64,000 nucleotides of DNA from Streptomyces pactum. GTDB taxonomy: Bacteria > Actinomycetota > Actinomycetes > Streptomycetales > Streptomycetaceae. The stretch lies in NCBI RefSeq assembly GCF_016031615.1, contig NZ_JACYXC010000001.1, positions 5,332,001-5,396,000 on the forward strand. Reading direction: 5' to 3'. The translations under genes were made by a program, and so were the position numbers. Below are positions 16,933 to 24,510 of the stretch, piece by piece. The notes under the pieces are model-generated. The model did no database searches and had not been told where the DNA came from. It saw only the letters and a list, made by a program, of their open reading frames with translations. Each line of letters starts with the position of its first letter. The stretch's first letter is position 1.

Positions 16933-16947
16933 TACCCCCCAGGGGTA
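16933..16947. promoter_or_regulatory. CsoR-type G-tract operator 2
   Basis: TACCCCCCAGGGGTA, 6-bp arms around CCA. Its centre is 36 bp from operator 1. Confidence 0.7.
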
Positions 16948-16967
16948 CCCAGGGAAGGGAAGGAACC

Positions 16968-18413
16968 ATGTCCGTACCTGTCGATCCGCGTCGCTGGTGG
17001 GCCCTGTCGGTGCTCGCCGTGGCGCAGTTCATGGTGATCATGGACACCTCGATCATCGGGGTGGCGCTGCCGGAGATGCAGGAGGACCTGGGCTTCTCCC
17101 AGGGCGACCTGCAGTGGGTGTTCAACGCGTACGTCATCGCCTTCGGCGGTCTGCTGCTCCTCGGCGGGCGGCTGTCCGACCTGCTGGGCGCGCGCCGGGT
17201 GTTCACCGGCGGCTGGGTGGTGCTGATCGCCGGTTCGGTGGTGGCCGCGGCGGCCCAGACCGCGTGGGTCGAGGTGCTCGGCCGGGCCGTGCAGGGGGTC
17301 GGCGGCGCCCTCATCGCCCCCGCGTCGATGACCCTGCTGATGATGCTCTTCAGCCACGACCCCCGGGAACTGGGGAAGGCCATGGCGCTCTACGGCGCCG
17401 CGGCGCCGGCCGGCGGCACGGCCGGGGTGTTCCTGGGCGGCGTGTTCACCGAGTGGATGAGCTGGCCGTGGGTCTTCATCATCTACGTGCCCATCGGCGT
17501 GGCCACCCTGCTGGCGACCGGGCTGCTGCCCGCCGTTGAACCCCGCCGCGGCGGCGTGGACGTGCTCGGTGCCACCGCGGTCACCGCCGGGCTGGCCCTC
17601 GCCGTCTTCGCCGTGGTCCGGGCGCCCGAGGTCGGCTGGGGGGCGACCGAGACGGTGCTCGAACTCGCCGGCGCCACTCTGCTGCTGGTGGTGTTCTTCC
17701 TGCTCCAGCGGTCGCTCCGGGCGCCGCTGATGCCGCCGGCGGTGTGGCGCACCCCGGGCCTGGGCGTGTCCAACCTGGCGATGACGCTGCTGGGGGCCGC
17801 CTGGATCCCGATGTGGTACTTCCTCAACCTCTACCTGCAGCAGGTCCTGGGCTACGGGTCGTTCGCCAGCGGCGCCGCGCTGCTGCCGATGACCGTGCTG
17901 CTGATGATCTTCATGACCACCATCACGGCGCGGCTGCTCGGTCGCCTGGGAGCCAAGCCGCTGATCGTCGGCGGGCTGGCCGCCCTCGCGCTGGGGCTGG
18001 TGTGGCTGTCGGCGGTCGAGCCGACCGGCACGTTCCTGGTGGACGTCCTGCCCGCCTCGCTGGTCGCCGCGCTCGGCATGTCGCTGGCCTACATCCCCGC
18101 CATGATGGCGGCGATCTCCGGGGTGCCGCAGGAGCAGGCGGGTCTGGCCTCCGGCATCGTCAACACCACCTACCAGGTCGGCTCCGCGCTCGGCCTGGCC
18201 GCCCTCACCGCCCTGGCCACCTCGCAGGGCGCGGGGGAGCTCGGCAACCTGCCCGCGCTGACCGACGGATTCAGCGCCGCGTTCCTCGCCGCGGCGGCCG
18301 TCGCCGGGGCCGGTGCGCTGCTCACCCTGGTCCTGATGCGCGGCGGCCGGCCCGGCGGGGCGCCGGCCGGGGAACCGGCCGGCCCGGCGCGCGACGCGTC
18401 CGCGCGCGCCTAG
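16968..18413 (+). CDS. MFS drug exporter, DHA2/EmrB-QacA family (14 TM)
   Basis: 481 aa, inner-membrane proton-driven exporter. The start is ATG 16968 with a strong purine-rich SD (AGGGAAGGGAAGGA). Motifs: DTSIIGVALPEM (motif D1 of DHA2), GGRLSDLLGARRVF (motif A), and GGTAGVFLGGVF (motif C). The predicted hydrophobic segments fit 14 helices. Two CsoR-type palindromes overlap its promoter, so expression is likely derepressed by a metal, persulfide or aldehyde signal, and the substrate may be linked to that stress. No csoR gene is in the window. The last codons sit in a 27-bp perfect tandem duplication that repeats the TAG stop. Confidence 0.94.
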   Translation: MSVPVDPRRWWALSVLAVAQFMVIMDTSIIGVALPEMQEDLGFSQGDLQWVFNAYVIAFGGLLLLGGRLSDLLGARRVFTGGWVVLIAGSVVAAAAQTAWVEVLGRAVQGVGGALIAPASMTLLMMLFSHDPRELGKAMALYGAAAPAGGTAGVFLGGVFTEWMSWPWVFIIYVPIGVATLLATGLLPAVEPRRGGVDVLGATAVTAGLALAVFAVVRAPEVGWGATETVLELAGATLLLVVFFLLQRSLRAPLMPPAVWRTPGLGVSNLAMTLLGAAWIPMWYFLNLYLQQVLGYGSFASGAALLPMTVLLMIFMTTITARLLGRLGAKPLIVGGLAALALGLVWLSAVEPTGTFLVDVLPASLVAALGMSLAYIPAMMAAISGVPQEQAGLASGIVNTTYQVGSALGLAALTALATSQGAGELGNLPALTDGFSAAFLAAAAVAGAGALLTLVLMRGGRPGGAPAGEPAGPARDASARA

Positions 18414-18440
18414 GCGCGCGACGCGTCCGCGCGCGCCTAG
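18387..18440 (+). repeat. 27-bp perfect tandem duplication over the stop codon
   Basis: Two identical 27-bp units (18387-18413 and 18414-18440), each ending in CCTAG. The first supplies the MFS stop. Each unit is itself an imperfect palindrome (GGCGCGCG ... CGCGCGCC). Confidence 0.92.
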
Positions 18441-18491
18441 GCGTGCCGCCCCGGGCCGCCGGTGACCCGCCCGCCGGGCGGGTGAACGGGT

Positions 18492-18550
18492 GAGGGCCTC
18501 CTGGGTCCGGCGTGGACCGCGACATCCACGCCCGGCCGCGGGAGGCCCTC
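18492..18550. terminator. Long hairpin between convergent MFS and NmrA genes
   Basis: GAGGGCCTCC (18492-18501) pairs with GGAGGCCCTC (18541-18550), with an inner CCGGCGTGGA/TCCACGC-CGG stem. It serves as a bidirectional terminator. Confidence 0.8.
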
Positions 18551-18624
18551 GTGTCCCGCCGCCCCACCGCGCTCCCGTGCGGGGCTCCGGGGAACGACGC
18601 CGGGGAACGACGCCGGGGAACGGC

Positions 18625-19431
18625 TCAGAAGCGGTCCGCGTGCTCGGCCACCCACTCGGCGAACGTACGCGCCGGACGGCCGGTCACCCGCTCGACGGTG
18701 TCGACCACCGTCGTGGCGTCCTCGGGGGGAGCGGCGTACCAGCCGATGACGTACTCGGCGTCCGCCCGGGACACGCCGGTGGCCATCAGCCGTTCCACGG
18801 CCTGCTCGTGGGTGATCGGGACGAAGGCGATGTCGCGGCCGATCGTCCGGGAAAGAACGGCGATCCGCTCACGCGAGGTCAGCGACTCCGGCCCGGTGAG
18901 GTTGTAGGCGCGCCCCGCGTGGCCGTCGTCGAGGAGCGCGACCGCGGCCACCGCCCCTATGTCCGCCTCGTGGACCAGCGCGCTGGGGAAGTCGTACGGC
19001 TCCCGCACGACCCCTTCCGCCCGGATCGAATCGATCCAGGTCAGCGTGTTGCTCATGAACTCCTGCGGTTCCAGGCGGGTCCACTCCACACCCGAGTCCG
19101 CCACCGCCTGCTCGACCGGCCCCACAAAGCCGCCCCACACCACGGTGATGCGCCGCACCCCGGCGTCCACCGCCCGCCGCACCAGCTCGGGCCCGGCCTC
19201 GGCGAGCCCCGCCGTCACCGTGATGTGCAGCCGGCTGACGCCGTCGAGTGCGGCGTGCAGCGTCTCCGGCGCCGTGTGCGTGCCGGTCACCAGCTCCACC
19301 CCGGCCGGGAGGAGTCCGGCGGCCCTGGCCGGGTCCCGGGTCAGCGCCCGGACCGGCTCGCCCCGGTCGGCCAGTTCCCTCACCACGTGCCGGCCGGTGT
19401 TCCCGGTGGCGCCCGTGACCAGTGTCGTCAT
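18625..19431 (-). CDS. NmrA-like NAD(P)-binding reductase, putative SoxR target
   Basis: 268 aa, atypical short-chain dehydrogenase (NmrA/quinone-reductase-like). The Rossmann motif is GATGNTG (7-13), then VRALTRDP and the family pattern LVHEADIGAVAAVALLD with YNLTGPESLT. Substrate unknown; members reduce quinones or sense NADP(H). ATG 19431 has GGGAG 8 nt upstream. Its promoter has TTGACC and TAGCGT separated by 19 bp with an 18-bp SoxR-box-like element between them (19465-19482). In S. coelicolor a gene of this class (SCO1178, from memory) is in the SoxR regulon, which senses redox-active metabolites. This supports a role in handling quinones or redox dyes. Confidence 0.9.
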   Translation of the reverse strand: MTTLVTGATGNTGRHVVRELADRGEPVRALTRDPARAAGLLPAGVELVTGTHTAPETLHAALDGVSRLHITVTAGLAEAGPELVRRAVDAGVRRITVVWGGFVGPVEQAVADSGVEWTRLEPQEFMSNTLTWIDSIRAEGVVREPYDFPSALVHEADIGAVAAVALLDDGHAGRAYNLTGPESLTSRERIAVLSRTIGRDIAFVPITHEQAVERLMATGVSRADAEYVIGWYAAPPEDATTVVDTVERVTGRPARTFAEWVAEHADRF

Positions 19432-19455
19432 CGCGTGCTCCCTTCGTCGGCCACG

Positions 19456-19486
19456 ACGCTAGGAGCTCAACCGCACTTGAGGTCAA
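19456..19486 (-). promoter_or_regulatory. SoxR/MerR-type promoter with 19-bp spacer
   Basis: On the minus strand: -35 TTGACC (19486-19481), 19-bp spacer, -10 TAGCGT (19461-19456). The element CCTCAAGTGCGGTTGAGC (19482-19465) has the spacing of the E. coli SoxR box, and 12 of the 14 arm positions (7 on each side) match it. Confidence 0.75.
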
Positions 19487-19571
19487 GAAGGTCCGCCGGC
19501 CACGGCCGACCGCCCCGCCGCACGCCCGGGACCGCCCCTGCCGCCCCGGCCCGCGGGCGGCGGAACGCCGG

Positions 19572-19607
19572 GCCGCGTCCGGCCCGCGACCGCGGGCCGG
19601 ACGCGGC
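19572..19607 (-). terminator. 17-bp hairpin after sdaA
   Basis: CGCGTCCGGCCCGCG (19574-19588) and its exact complement (19591-19605), extended by two more pairs. It begins 3 nt after the sdaA stop. Confidence 0.85.
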
Positions 19608-19610
19608 GGG

Positions 19611-20993
19611 TCAGCACTCGATGACGTTGACCGCGAGCCCGCCGCGCGCGGTCTCCTTGTACTTGACCTTCATGTCGGCGCCGGTCTCCTTCATGGTCTT
19701 GATGACCTTGTCCAGGGAGACGTGGTGGCGGCCGTCGCCGCGCAGCGCCATCCGGGCGGCGGTGACCGCCTTGACCGCGGCCATGCCGTTCCGCTCGATG
19801 CACGGGATCTGCACCAGGCCGCCCACCGGGTCGCAGGTCAGGCCCAGGTTGTGCTCCATGCCGATCTCGGCGGCGTTCTCCACCTGCTCGGTGGAGCCGC
19901 CGAGCACCTCGGCCAGTCCGCCGGCCGCCATCGAGCAGGCCGAACCGACCTCGCCCTGGCAGCCGACCTCGGCCCCGGAGATGGAGGCGTTCTCCTTGAA
20001 CAGCATGCCGATGGCGCCGGCCGCCAGCAGGAAGCGGACCACGCCGTCCTCGTCCGCGCCGGGCACGAAGTTCAGGTAGTAGTGGAGGACGGCCGGGATG
20101 ATGCCGGCCGCGCCGTTGGTGGGGGCGGTGACCACCCGGCCGCCGGCGGCGTTCTCCTCGTTCACGGCCATCGCGTAGAGCGTGACCCACTCCATGGCGC
20201 GCGCCCCGGCGTCCCCCTCGGCGCGCAGCTGGCGGGCGGAGACGGCGGCGCGGCGGCGGACCTTCAGGCCGCCGGGCAGGATGCCCTCCCGGGACATGCC
20301 CCGCTCCACGCACGCCCGCATGACCTGCCAGATCTCCAGCAGCCCGGCGCGGATCTCCTCCTCGGTGCGCCACGCCTTCTCGTTCTCCAGCATCAGCGCG
20401 GAGATCGACAGGCCGGTCTCCCGGGACAGCCGCAGCAGCTCGTCACCGGTCCGGAACGGGTACCGCAGCACCGTGTCGTCGAGCTTGATCCGGTCCTCGC
20501 CGACCGCGTCCTCGTCCACCACGAAACCGCCGCCGACCGAGTAGTAGGTCTTCTCCAGCAGCGGCACCCCCTCGGCGTCGTAGGCGAAGAGCGTCATGCC
20601 GTTGGCGTGGTAGGGCAGCGCGCGGCGGCGGTGCAGCACCAGCTGGGTCGGCTCGTCGAAGTCGATCTCGTGGGCGGTGCCGATCTCCGCGCCCAGCAGC
20701 CGCAGCCGCCGGGTGGTCCGGATGCGCTCCACCTGGTCGTCGGCGGTCTCCACGTCCACCGTGCGCGGGGAGTGCCCCTCCAGGCCCAGCAGGACCGCCT
20801 TGGGGGTGCCGTGGCCGTGGCCGGTGGCGCCCAGCGAGCCGAACAGTTCGGCGCGGACCGAGGCGGTCTGCGCCAGCAGTCCGTCCTTCTTCAGCCGGCT
20901 GACGAACATCCGGGCCGCGCGCATCGGGCCGACCGTGTGCGAGCTGGACGGTCCTATGCCGATCGAGAAGAGATCGAAGACGGAAATGGCCAC
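19611..20993 (-). CDS. sdaA: L-serine ammonia-lyase (single-chain, 4Fe-4S)
   Basis: 460 aa, cytoplasmic enzyme converting L-serine to pyruvate and ammonia. The N-terminal beta domain opens SVFDLFSIGIGPSSSHT; the C-terminal catalytic domain has GCQGEVGSACSMAAGG, NLGLTCDPVGGLVQIPCIERN (candidate iron-sulfur cysteines) and the terminal Cys (NVIEC). Length fits one-chain enzymes such as E. coli SdaA. GTG 20993 gives the normal VAISVFDL start; upstream codons have no match. It follows glyA with a 13-bp hairpin between, so it may be partly uncoupled from the riboswitch-led transcript. With glyA and gcvTH it drains glycine and serine to pyruvate. Confidence 0.95.
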   Translation of the reverse strand: MAISVFDLFSIGIGPSSSHTVGPMRAARMFVSRLKKDGLLAQTASVRAELFGSLGATGHGHGTPKAVLLGLEGHSPRTVDVETADDQVERIRTTRRLRLLGAEIGTAHEIDFDEPTQLVLHRRRALPYHANGMTLFAYDAEGVPLLEKTYYSVGGGFVVDEDAVGEDRIKLDDTVLRYPFRTGDELLRLSRETGLSISALMLENEKAWRTEEEIRAGLLEIWQVMRACVERGMSREGILPGGLKVRRRAAVSARQLRAEGDAGARAMEWVTLYAMAVNEENAAGGRVVTAPTNGAAGIIPAVLHYYLNFVPGADEDGVVRFLLAAGAIGMLFKENASISGAEVGCQGEVGSACSMAAGGLAEVLGGSTEQVENAAEIGMEHNLGLTCDPVGGLVQIPCIERNGMAAVKAVTAARMALRGDGRHHVSLDKVIKTMKETGADMKVKYKETARGGLAVNVIEC

Positions 20994-21069
20994 GGTTGCG
21001 GACCCCTTTGTCTGCTGGTGGTCGGTGGTGCTCGGGCGCCCGGTCACGGCGAGCACGATGGGCGCCCGC

Positions 21070-21103
21070 GGGCACCGCGCACCTTCCAGTGTGCGCGGTG
21101 CCC
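21070..21103 (-). terminator. 13-bp hairpin between glyA and sdaA
   Basis: GGGCACCGCGCAC (21070-21082) and GTGCGCGGTGCCC (21091-21103) with an 8-nt loop. It may terminate or attenuate transcription before sdaA. Confidence 0.7.
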
Positions 21104-21128
21104 GGTGCCGGGCGCGCCGTACCGCGGG

Positions 21129-22388
21129 TTACAGGCCGGGGTACAGCGGGTGCTTCCGCGCCAGCGCGGTGACGCGGGCCTTCAGCGGCTCGGTCTCGTG
21201 CGTCGGCTTCAGCGCCTCGGCGATGATGTCCGCGACCTCGGCGAAGTCCTCGCCGGTGAAGCCGCGGGTGGCCAGCGCCGGGGTGCCGATCCGCAGACCC
21301 GAGGTGACCATCGGCGGCCGCGGGTCGTTCGGGATGGCGTTCCGGTTGACCGTGATGCCGATCTCGTGCAGCCGGTCCTCGGCCTGCCGGCCGTCCAGCT
21401 CGGAGTTGCGCAGGTCGACCAGGACCAGGTGCACGTCGGTGCCGCCGGAGAGCACCGCCACGCCCGCCTCGGCCACGTCCGGCCGGGTCAGCCGCTCGGC
21501 GAGGATGCGCGCGCCGTCCAGGGTGCGCTGCTGGCGCTCCTTGAACTCCTCGCTCGCCGCCACCTTGAACGAGACCGCCTTGGCGGCGATCACGTGCTCC
21601 AGCGGGCCGCCCTGCTGACCGGGGAAGACCGCGGAGTTGATCTTCTTGGCCAGGTCGGCGGTGGACAGGATCACCCCGCCGCGCGGACCGCCCAAGGTCT
21701 TGTGCGTGGTGGTGGTCACCACATGGGCGTGCGGCACCGGGTTGGGGTGCAGCCCGGCGGCGACCAGGCCGGCGAAGTGCGCCATGTCCACCATCAGGTA
21801 GGCGCCGACCTCGTCCGCGATCCGGCGGAACGCGGCGAAGTCCAGCTGGCGCGGGTACGCGGACCAGCCGGCGACGATCAGCTTCGGCCGCGACTCCTTG
21901 GCCAGCCGCTCGACCTCGGCCATGTCCACCCGGCCGGTCTCGGCGTCCACGTGGTAGGCGACCACGTTGTAGAGCTTGCCGGAGAAGTTGATCTTCATGC
22001 CGTGGGTGAGGTGCCCGCCGTGGGCGAGGTCCAGACCCAGGATGGTGTCGCCGGGGGAGAGCAGCGCGAACATCGCGGCGGCGTTCGCCTGGGCACCGGA
22101 GTGCGGCTGGACGTTGGCCGCCTCGGCGCCGAAGAGCGCCTTGATCCGGTCGATGGCGATCCGCTCGACCACGTCGACGTGCTCGCAGCCGCCGTAGTAG
22201 CGGCGGCCGGGGTAACCCTCGGCGTACTTGTTGGTGAGGACCGAGCCCTGGGCCTCCATGACCGCCACCGGAGCGAAGTTCTCCGAGGCGATCATCTCCA
22301 GGGTGGACTGCTGGCGGTGGAGCTCTGCGTCGACGGCGGCGGCGACGTCCGGGTCGAGCTCGTGGAGAGAGCTGTTGAGAAGCGACAT
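21129..22388 (-). CDS. glyA: Serine hydroxymethyltransferase
   Basis: 419 aa, PLP enzyme interconverting glycine + 5,10-methylene-THF and serine. Key segments: EMIASENFAP, NKYAEGYPGRRYYGGCEHVD, PHSGAQAN, and the PLP-lysine loop VTTTTHKTLGGPRGG with Lys230. Normal length, no gaps. It lies 34 bp after gcvH and belongs to the gcvT-gcvH-glyA transcript, converting the methylene-THF made by glycine cleavage into serine, which SdaA then deaminates. Confidence 0.97.
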   Translation of the reverse strand: MSLLNSSLHELDPDVAAAVDAELHRQQSTLEMIASENFAPVAVMEAQGSVLTNKYAEGYPGRRYYGGCEHVDVVERIAIDRIKALFGAEAANVQPHSGAQANAAAMFALLSPGDTILGLDLAHGGHLTHGMKINFSGKLYNVVAYHVDAETGRVDMAEVERLAKESRPKLIVAGWSAYPRQLDFAAFRRIADEVGAYLMVDMAHFAGLVAAGLHPNPVPHAHVVTTTTHKTLGGPRGGVILSTADLAKKINSAVFPGQQGGPLEHVIAAKAVSFKVAASEEFKERQQRTLDGARILAERLTRPDVAEAGVAVLSGGTDVHLVLVDLRNSELDGRQAEDRLHEIGITVNRNAIPNDPRPPMVTSGLRIGTPALATRGFTGEDFAEVADIIAEALKPTHETEPLKARVTALARKHPLYPGL

Positions 22389-22422
22389 CGGGTTCCCGTT
22401 CGAAAAGAGGGGCGGAGGCGGG

Positions 22423-22800
22423 TCAGCTGCCGGAGAACTCGGCGTACTCGTCCGCGGAGAGCAGGTCGGCCGGCTCCTCGGACAGCTTCACCTTGAACAG
22501 CCAGCCGCCCTCGAAGGGGGCGGAGTTCACCAGCGCCGGGTCGCTCACCACGTCCTCGTTGACCTCGGTGACCTCACCCGAGACCGGCGAGTACAGGTCG
22601 CTGACCGACTTGGTGGACTCCAGCTCGCCACAGGTCTCGCCGGCGCTCACCGTGCTGCCGACCTCGGGGAGCTGCACGTAGACGACGTCGCCGAGCGCGC
22701 CGGCGGCGTGCTCGGTGATGCCCACCGTCGCCACGCCGTCCTCGGCGGGCGACAGCCACTCGTGCTCCTTGCTGTAGCGGAACTGCTGGGGGTTGCTCAT
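22423..22800 (-). CDS. gcvH: Glycine cleavage system H protein
   Basis: 125 aa lipoyl carrier. It starts MSNPQQFRYSKEHEWL at 22800 with AGGAG about 9 nt upstream. The lipoylation motif ESTKSVSDLYSPVSG places the lipoyl lysine at Lys64. It shuttles the aminomethyl group from GcvP to GcvT. gcvP is not in the window. The second gene of the riboswitch-led operon. Confidence 0.97.
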   Translation of the reverse strand: MSNPQQFRYSKEHEWLSPAEDGVATVGITEHAAGALGDVVYVQLPEVGSTVSAGETCGELESTKSVSDLYSPVSGEVTEVNEDVVSDPALVNSAPFEGGWLFKVKLSEEPADLLSADEYAEFSGS

Positions 22801-22979
22801 GTCGTGATTCTCCTGGATTCGAGGGGGTGGATGTGCCATCGGTCTTGACTGGTGGGACGGCGGTGCCGAATGTCACGCGCCCGCCGGCCGTCGGCGGTCA
22901 GCGGTGAGCCGCCGGCTGCGGGCCGCCGGCCGTGGGCCGCCGGCCGCGGTGCGGGACGCCCGGCCGGTGCGCCCGGTGT

Positions 22980-23003
22980 CCGTACGGGCAGCGGCCCGTA
23001 CGG
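22980..23003 (-). terminator. Hairpin directly after gcvT
   Basis: CCGTACGGGC (22980-22989) and GCCCGTACGG (22994-23003), a 10-bp stem with a 4-nt loop abutting the gcvT stop. It may moderate expression of downstream gcvH rather than end the transcript. Confidence 0.65.
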
Positions 23004-24140
23004 TCAGCGCTGCCGCTTGTAGAAGGGGAGCGCGACCACCTGGTACGGCTCGTGCGTGCCGCGGATGTCCACCGCGACCCCTTCGGTGCCCGGCTCGGCG
23101 TACGCGGTGTCCACGTACGCGATGGCGATCGGCTTGCCCAGGGTCGGCGACGGCGCCCCGGAGGTGACCTCACCGATCACCGAACCGTCGGCGGCCACCA
23201 CGGGGAAGCCGGCGCGCGGCACCCGGCGCCCCTCGGCCACCAGGCCCACCAGCTTGCGCGACGGCGTGCCCGCCGCCTCCAGCGCGGCGCGCCCGACGAA
23301 GTCGCCACCGTTGGTGGTCTTGTCGAACTTCACCACCCGGCCCAGGCCGGCGTCGAACGGGGTGGTGGAGGTGGTCAGCTCGTGCCCGTACAGCGGCATG
23401 CCCGCCTCCAGGCGGAGCGTGTCGCGGCAGGAGAGCCCGCACGGCACCAGGCCGTCGGCGGCGCCCGCCTCGGTGAGCGCCTGCCACAGCTTCTCGGCGT
23501 CGGCCGGCGCCACGAACAGCTCGAAGCCGTCCTCGCCGGTGTAGCCGGTGCGGGCGATCAGCGCCGGCACCCCGGCGACCGTGCCGGGGAGGCCGGTGTA
23601 GTACTTCAGCCCGTCCAGGTCGGCGTCGGTCACCCGGGCCAGGATGCCGGGTGCCTGGGGGCCCTGCACCGCGATCAGCGCGTAGGCGTCGCGGTCGTCG
23701 CGGACCGCGGTGTCGAAACCGGCCGCCCGCTCGGTCAGCGCGTCCAGCACCACCTGGGCGTTGGAGGCGTTGGCCACGACCATGTACTCCTGCTCGGCGA
23801 GCCGGTAGACGATCAGGTCGTCCAGGATGCCGCCGTCCGGGGCACAGATCATGGTGTAGCGGGCGCGGCCGACGGCCAGCCCGGCGAGGTTGCCGACCAG
23901 GGCGTGGTCCAGGGCCTCGCCGGCCTGCGGCCCGGTGAGGGTGATCTCGCCCATGTGGGAGAGGTCGAAGAGACCGGCCCGGGTCCGCACCGCCTGGTGC
24001 TCCTCGCGCTCGCTGCCGTAGCGCAGCGGCATGTCCCAGCCGGCGAAGTCGGTCATGGTGGCCCCGAGCGACCGGTGCAGTGCGTCGAGCGCCGTGCGGC
24101 GCGGGGCGCCGGCCGCGGCGGGGGGAGGGGAGTCTGTCAT
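23004..24140 (-). CDS. gcvT: Glycine cleavage system T protein (aminomethyltransferase)
   Basis: 378 aa, transfers methylene to THF and releases ammonia from aminomethyl-lipoyl-GcvH. Motifs: MTDFAGWDMPLRYGSEREEH, GLFDLSHMGEI, GYTGEDGFELF and a C-terminal GcvT_C domain (VGLVAEGRRVPRAGFPV, ITSGAPSPTLGKPIA-like). ATG 24140 is 8 nt after GGAG; ATG 24146 is too close to it. The first gene after the tandem glycine riboswitch. Confidence 0.96.
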   Translation of the reverse strand: MTDSPPPAAAGAPRRTALDALHRSLGATMTDFAGWDMPLRYGSEREEHQAVRTRAGLFDLSHMGEITLTGPQAGEALDHALVGNLAGLAVGRARYTMICAPDGGILDDLIVYRLAEQEYMVVANASNAQVVLDALTERAAGFDTAVRDDRDAYALIAVQGPQAPGILARVTDADLDGLKYYTGLPGTVAGVPALIARTGYTGEDGFELFVAPADAEKLWQALTEAGAADGLVPCGLSCRDTLRLEAGMPLYGHELTTSTTPFDAGLGRVVKFDKTTNGGDFVGRAALEAAGTPSRKLVGLVAEGRRVPRAGFPVVAADGSVIGEVTSGAPSPTLGKPIAIAYVDTAYAEPGTEGVAVDIRGTHEPYQVVALPFYKRQR

Positions 24141-24174
24141 GTGCATTGCTCCAGGTGAGGCGTCCGGGTGTCGT

Positions 24175-24383
24175 TCTCCCCATCTGTCATCGGAACCTGA
24201 GAGCTTCGCCGTGACCCGCGCGGGCCCGGCTTGCACCTTCGGCGGAGCCGCCACGGCGGCTCGCTTTTCAGATCTGCCTCGCCCGCGCGGTATCGGGGCC
24301 TGAGAGATTCAAGGGAGGACTTGCTCCTTCGGCGCCCCGGCGGCCCGGCGGGTGCCGGACGTGGGGGACTCTCCCGCGCGGGT
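24175..24383 (-). promoter_or_regulatory. Tandem glycine riboswitch upstream of gcvT
   Basis: On the minus strand two aptamer-like modules follow each other. The first has GCGGGAGAGTCCCCC, then CGCCGAAGGAGCAAG and AATCTCTCAGGC. The second has GGCAGATCTGAAAAGCGAG, CGCCGAAGGTGCAAGC and GCTCTCAGGTTCCG. These conserved blocks and their order match type gcvT riboswitches, which activate expression when glycine binds. It ends about 35 nt before gcvT. Confidence 0.92.
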
Positions 24384-24510
24384 TCAAACGGCCGGTATGC
24401 AGTTGCGGGCCACATCATCGCATGTGCCCGCCAGGAGGGAAGCCCCGCACCACGATCGGGGTCACCTTGTACGTCATTACCTTTTCTTGACACTGTGCGG
24501 GTAGGCCGCA

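Noticed and set aside
19422..22496. Long plus-strand open frame opposite sdaA and glyA
   Set aside because: Shadow of the glycine/serine genes, with low-complexity translation.
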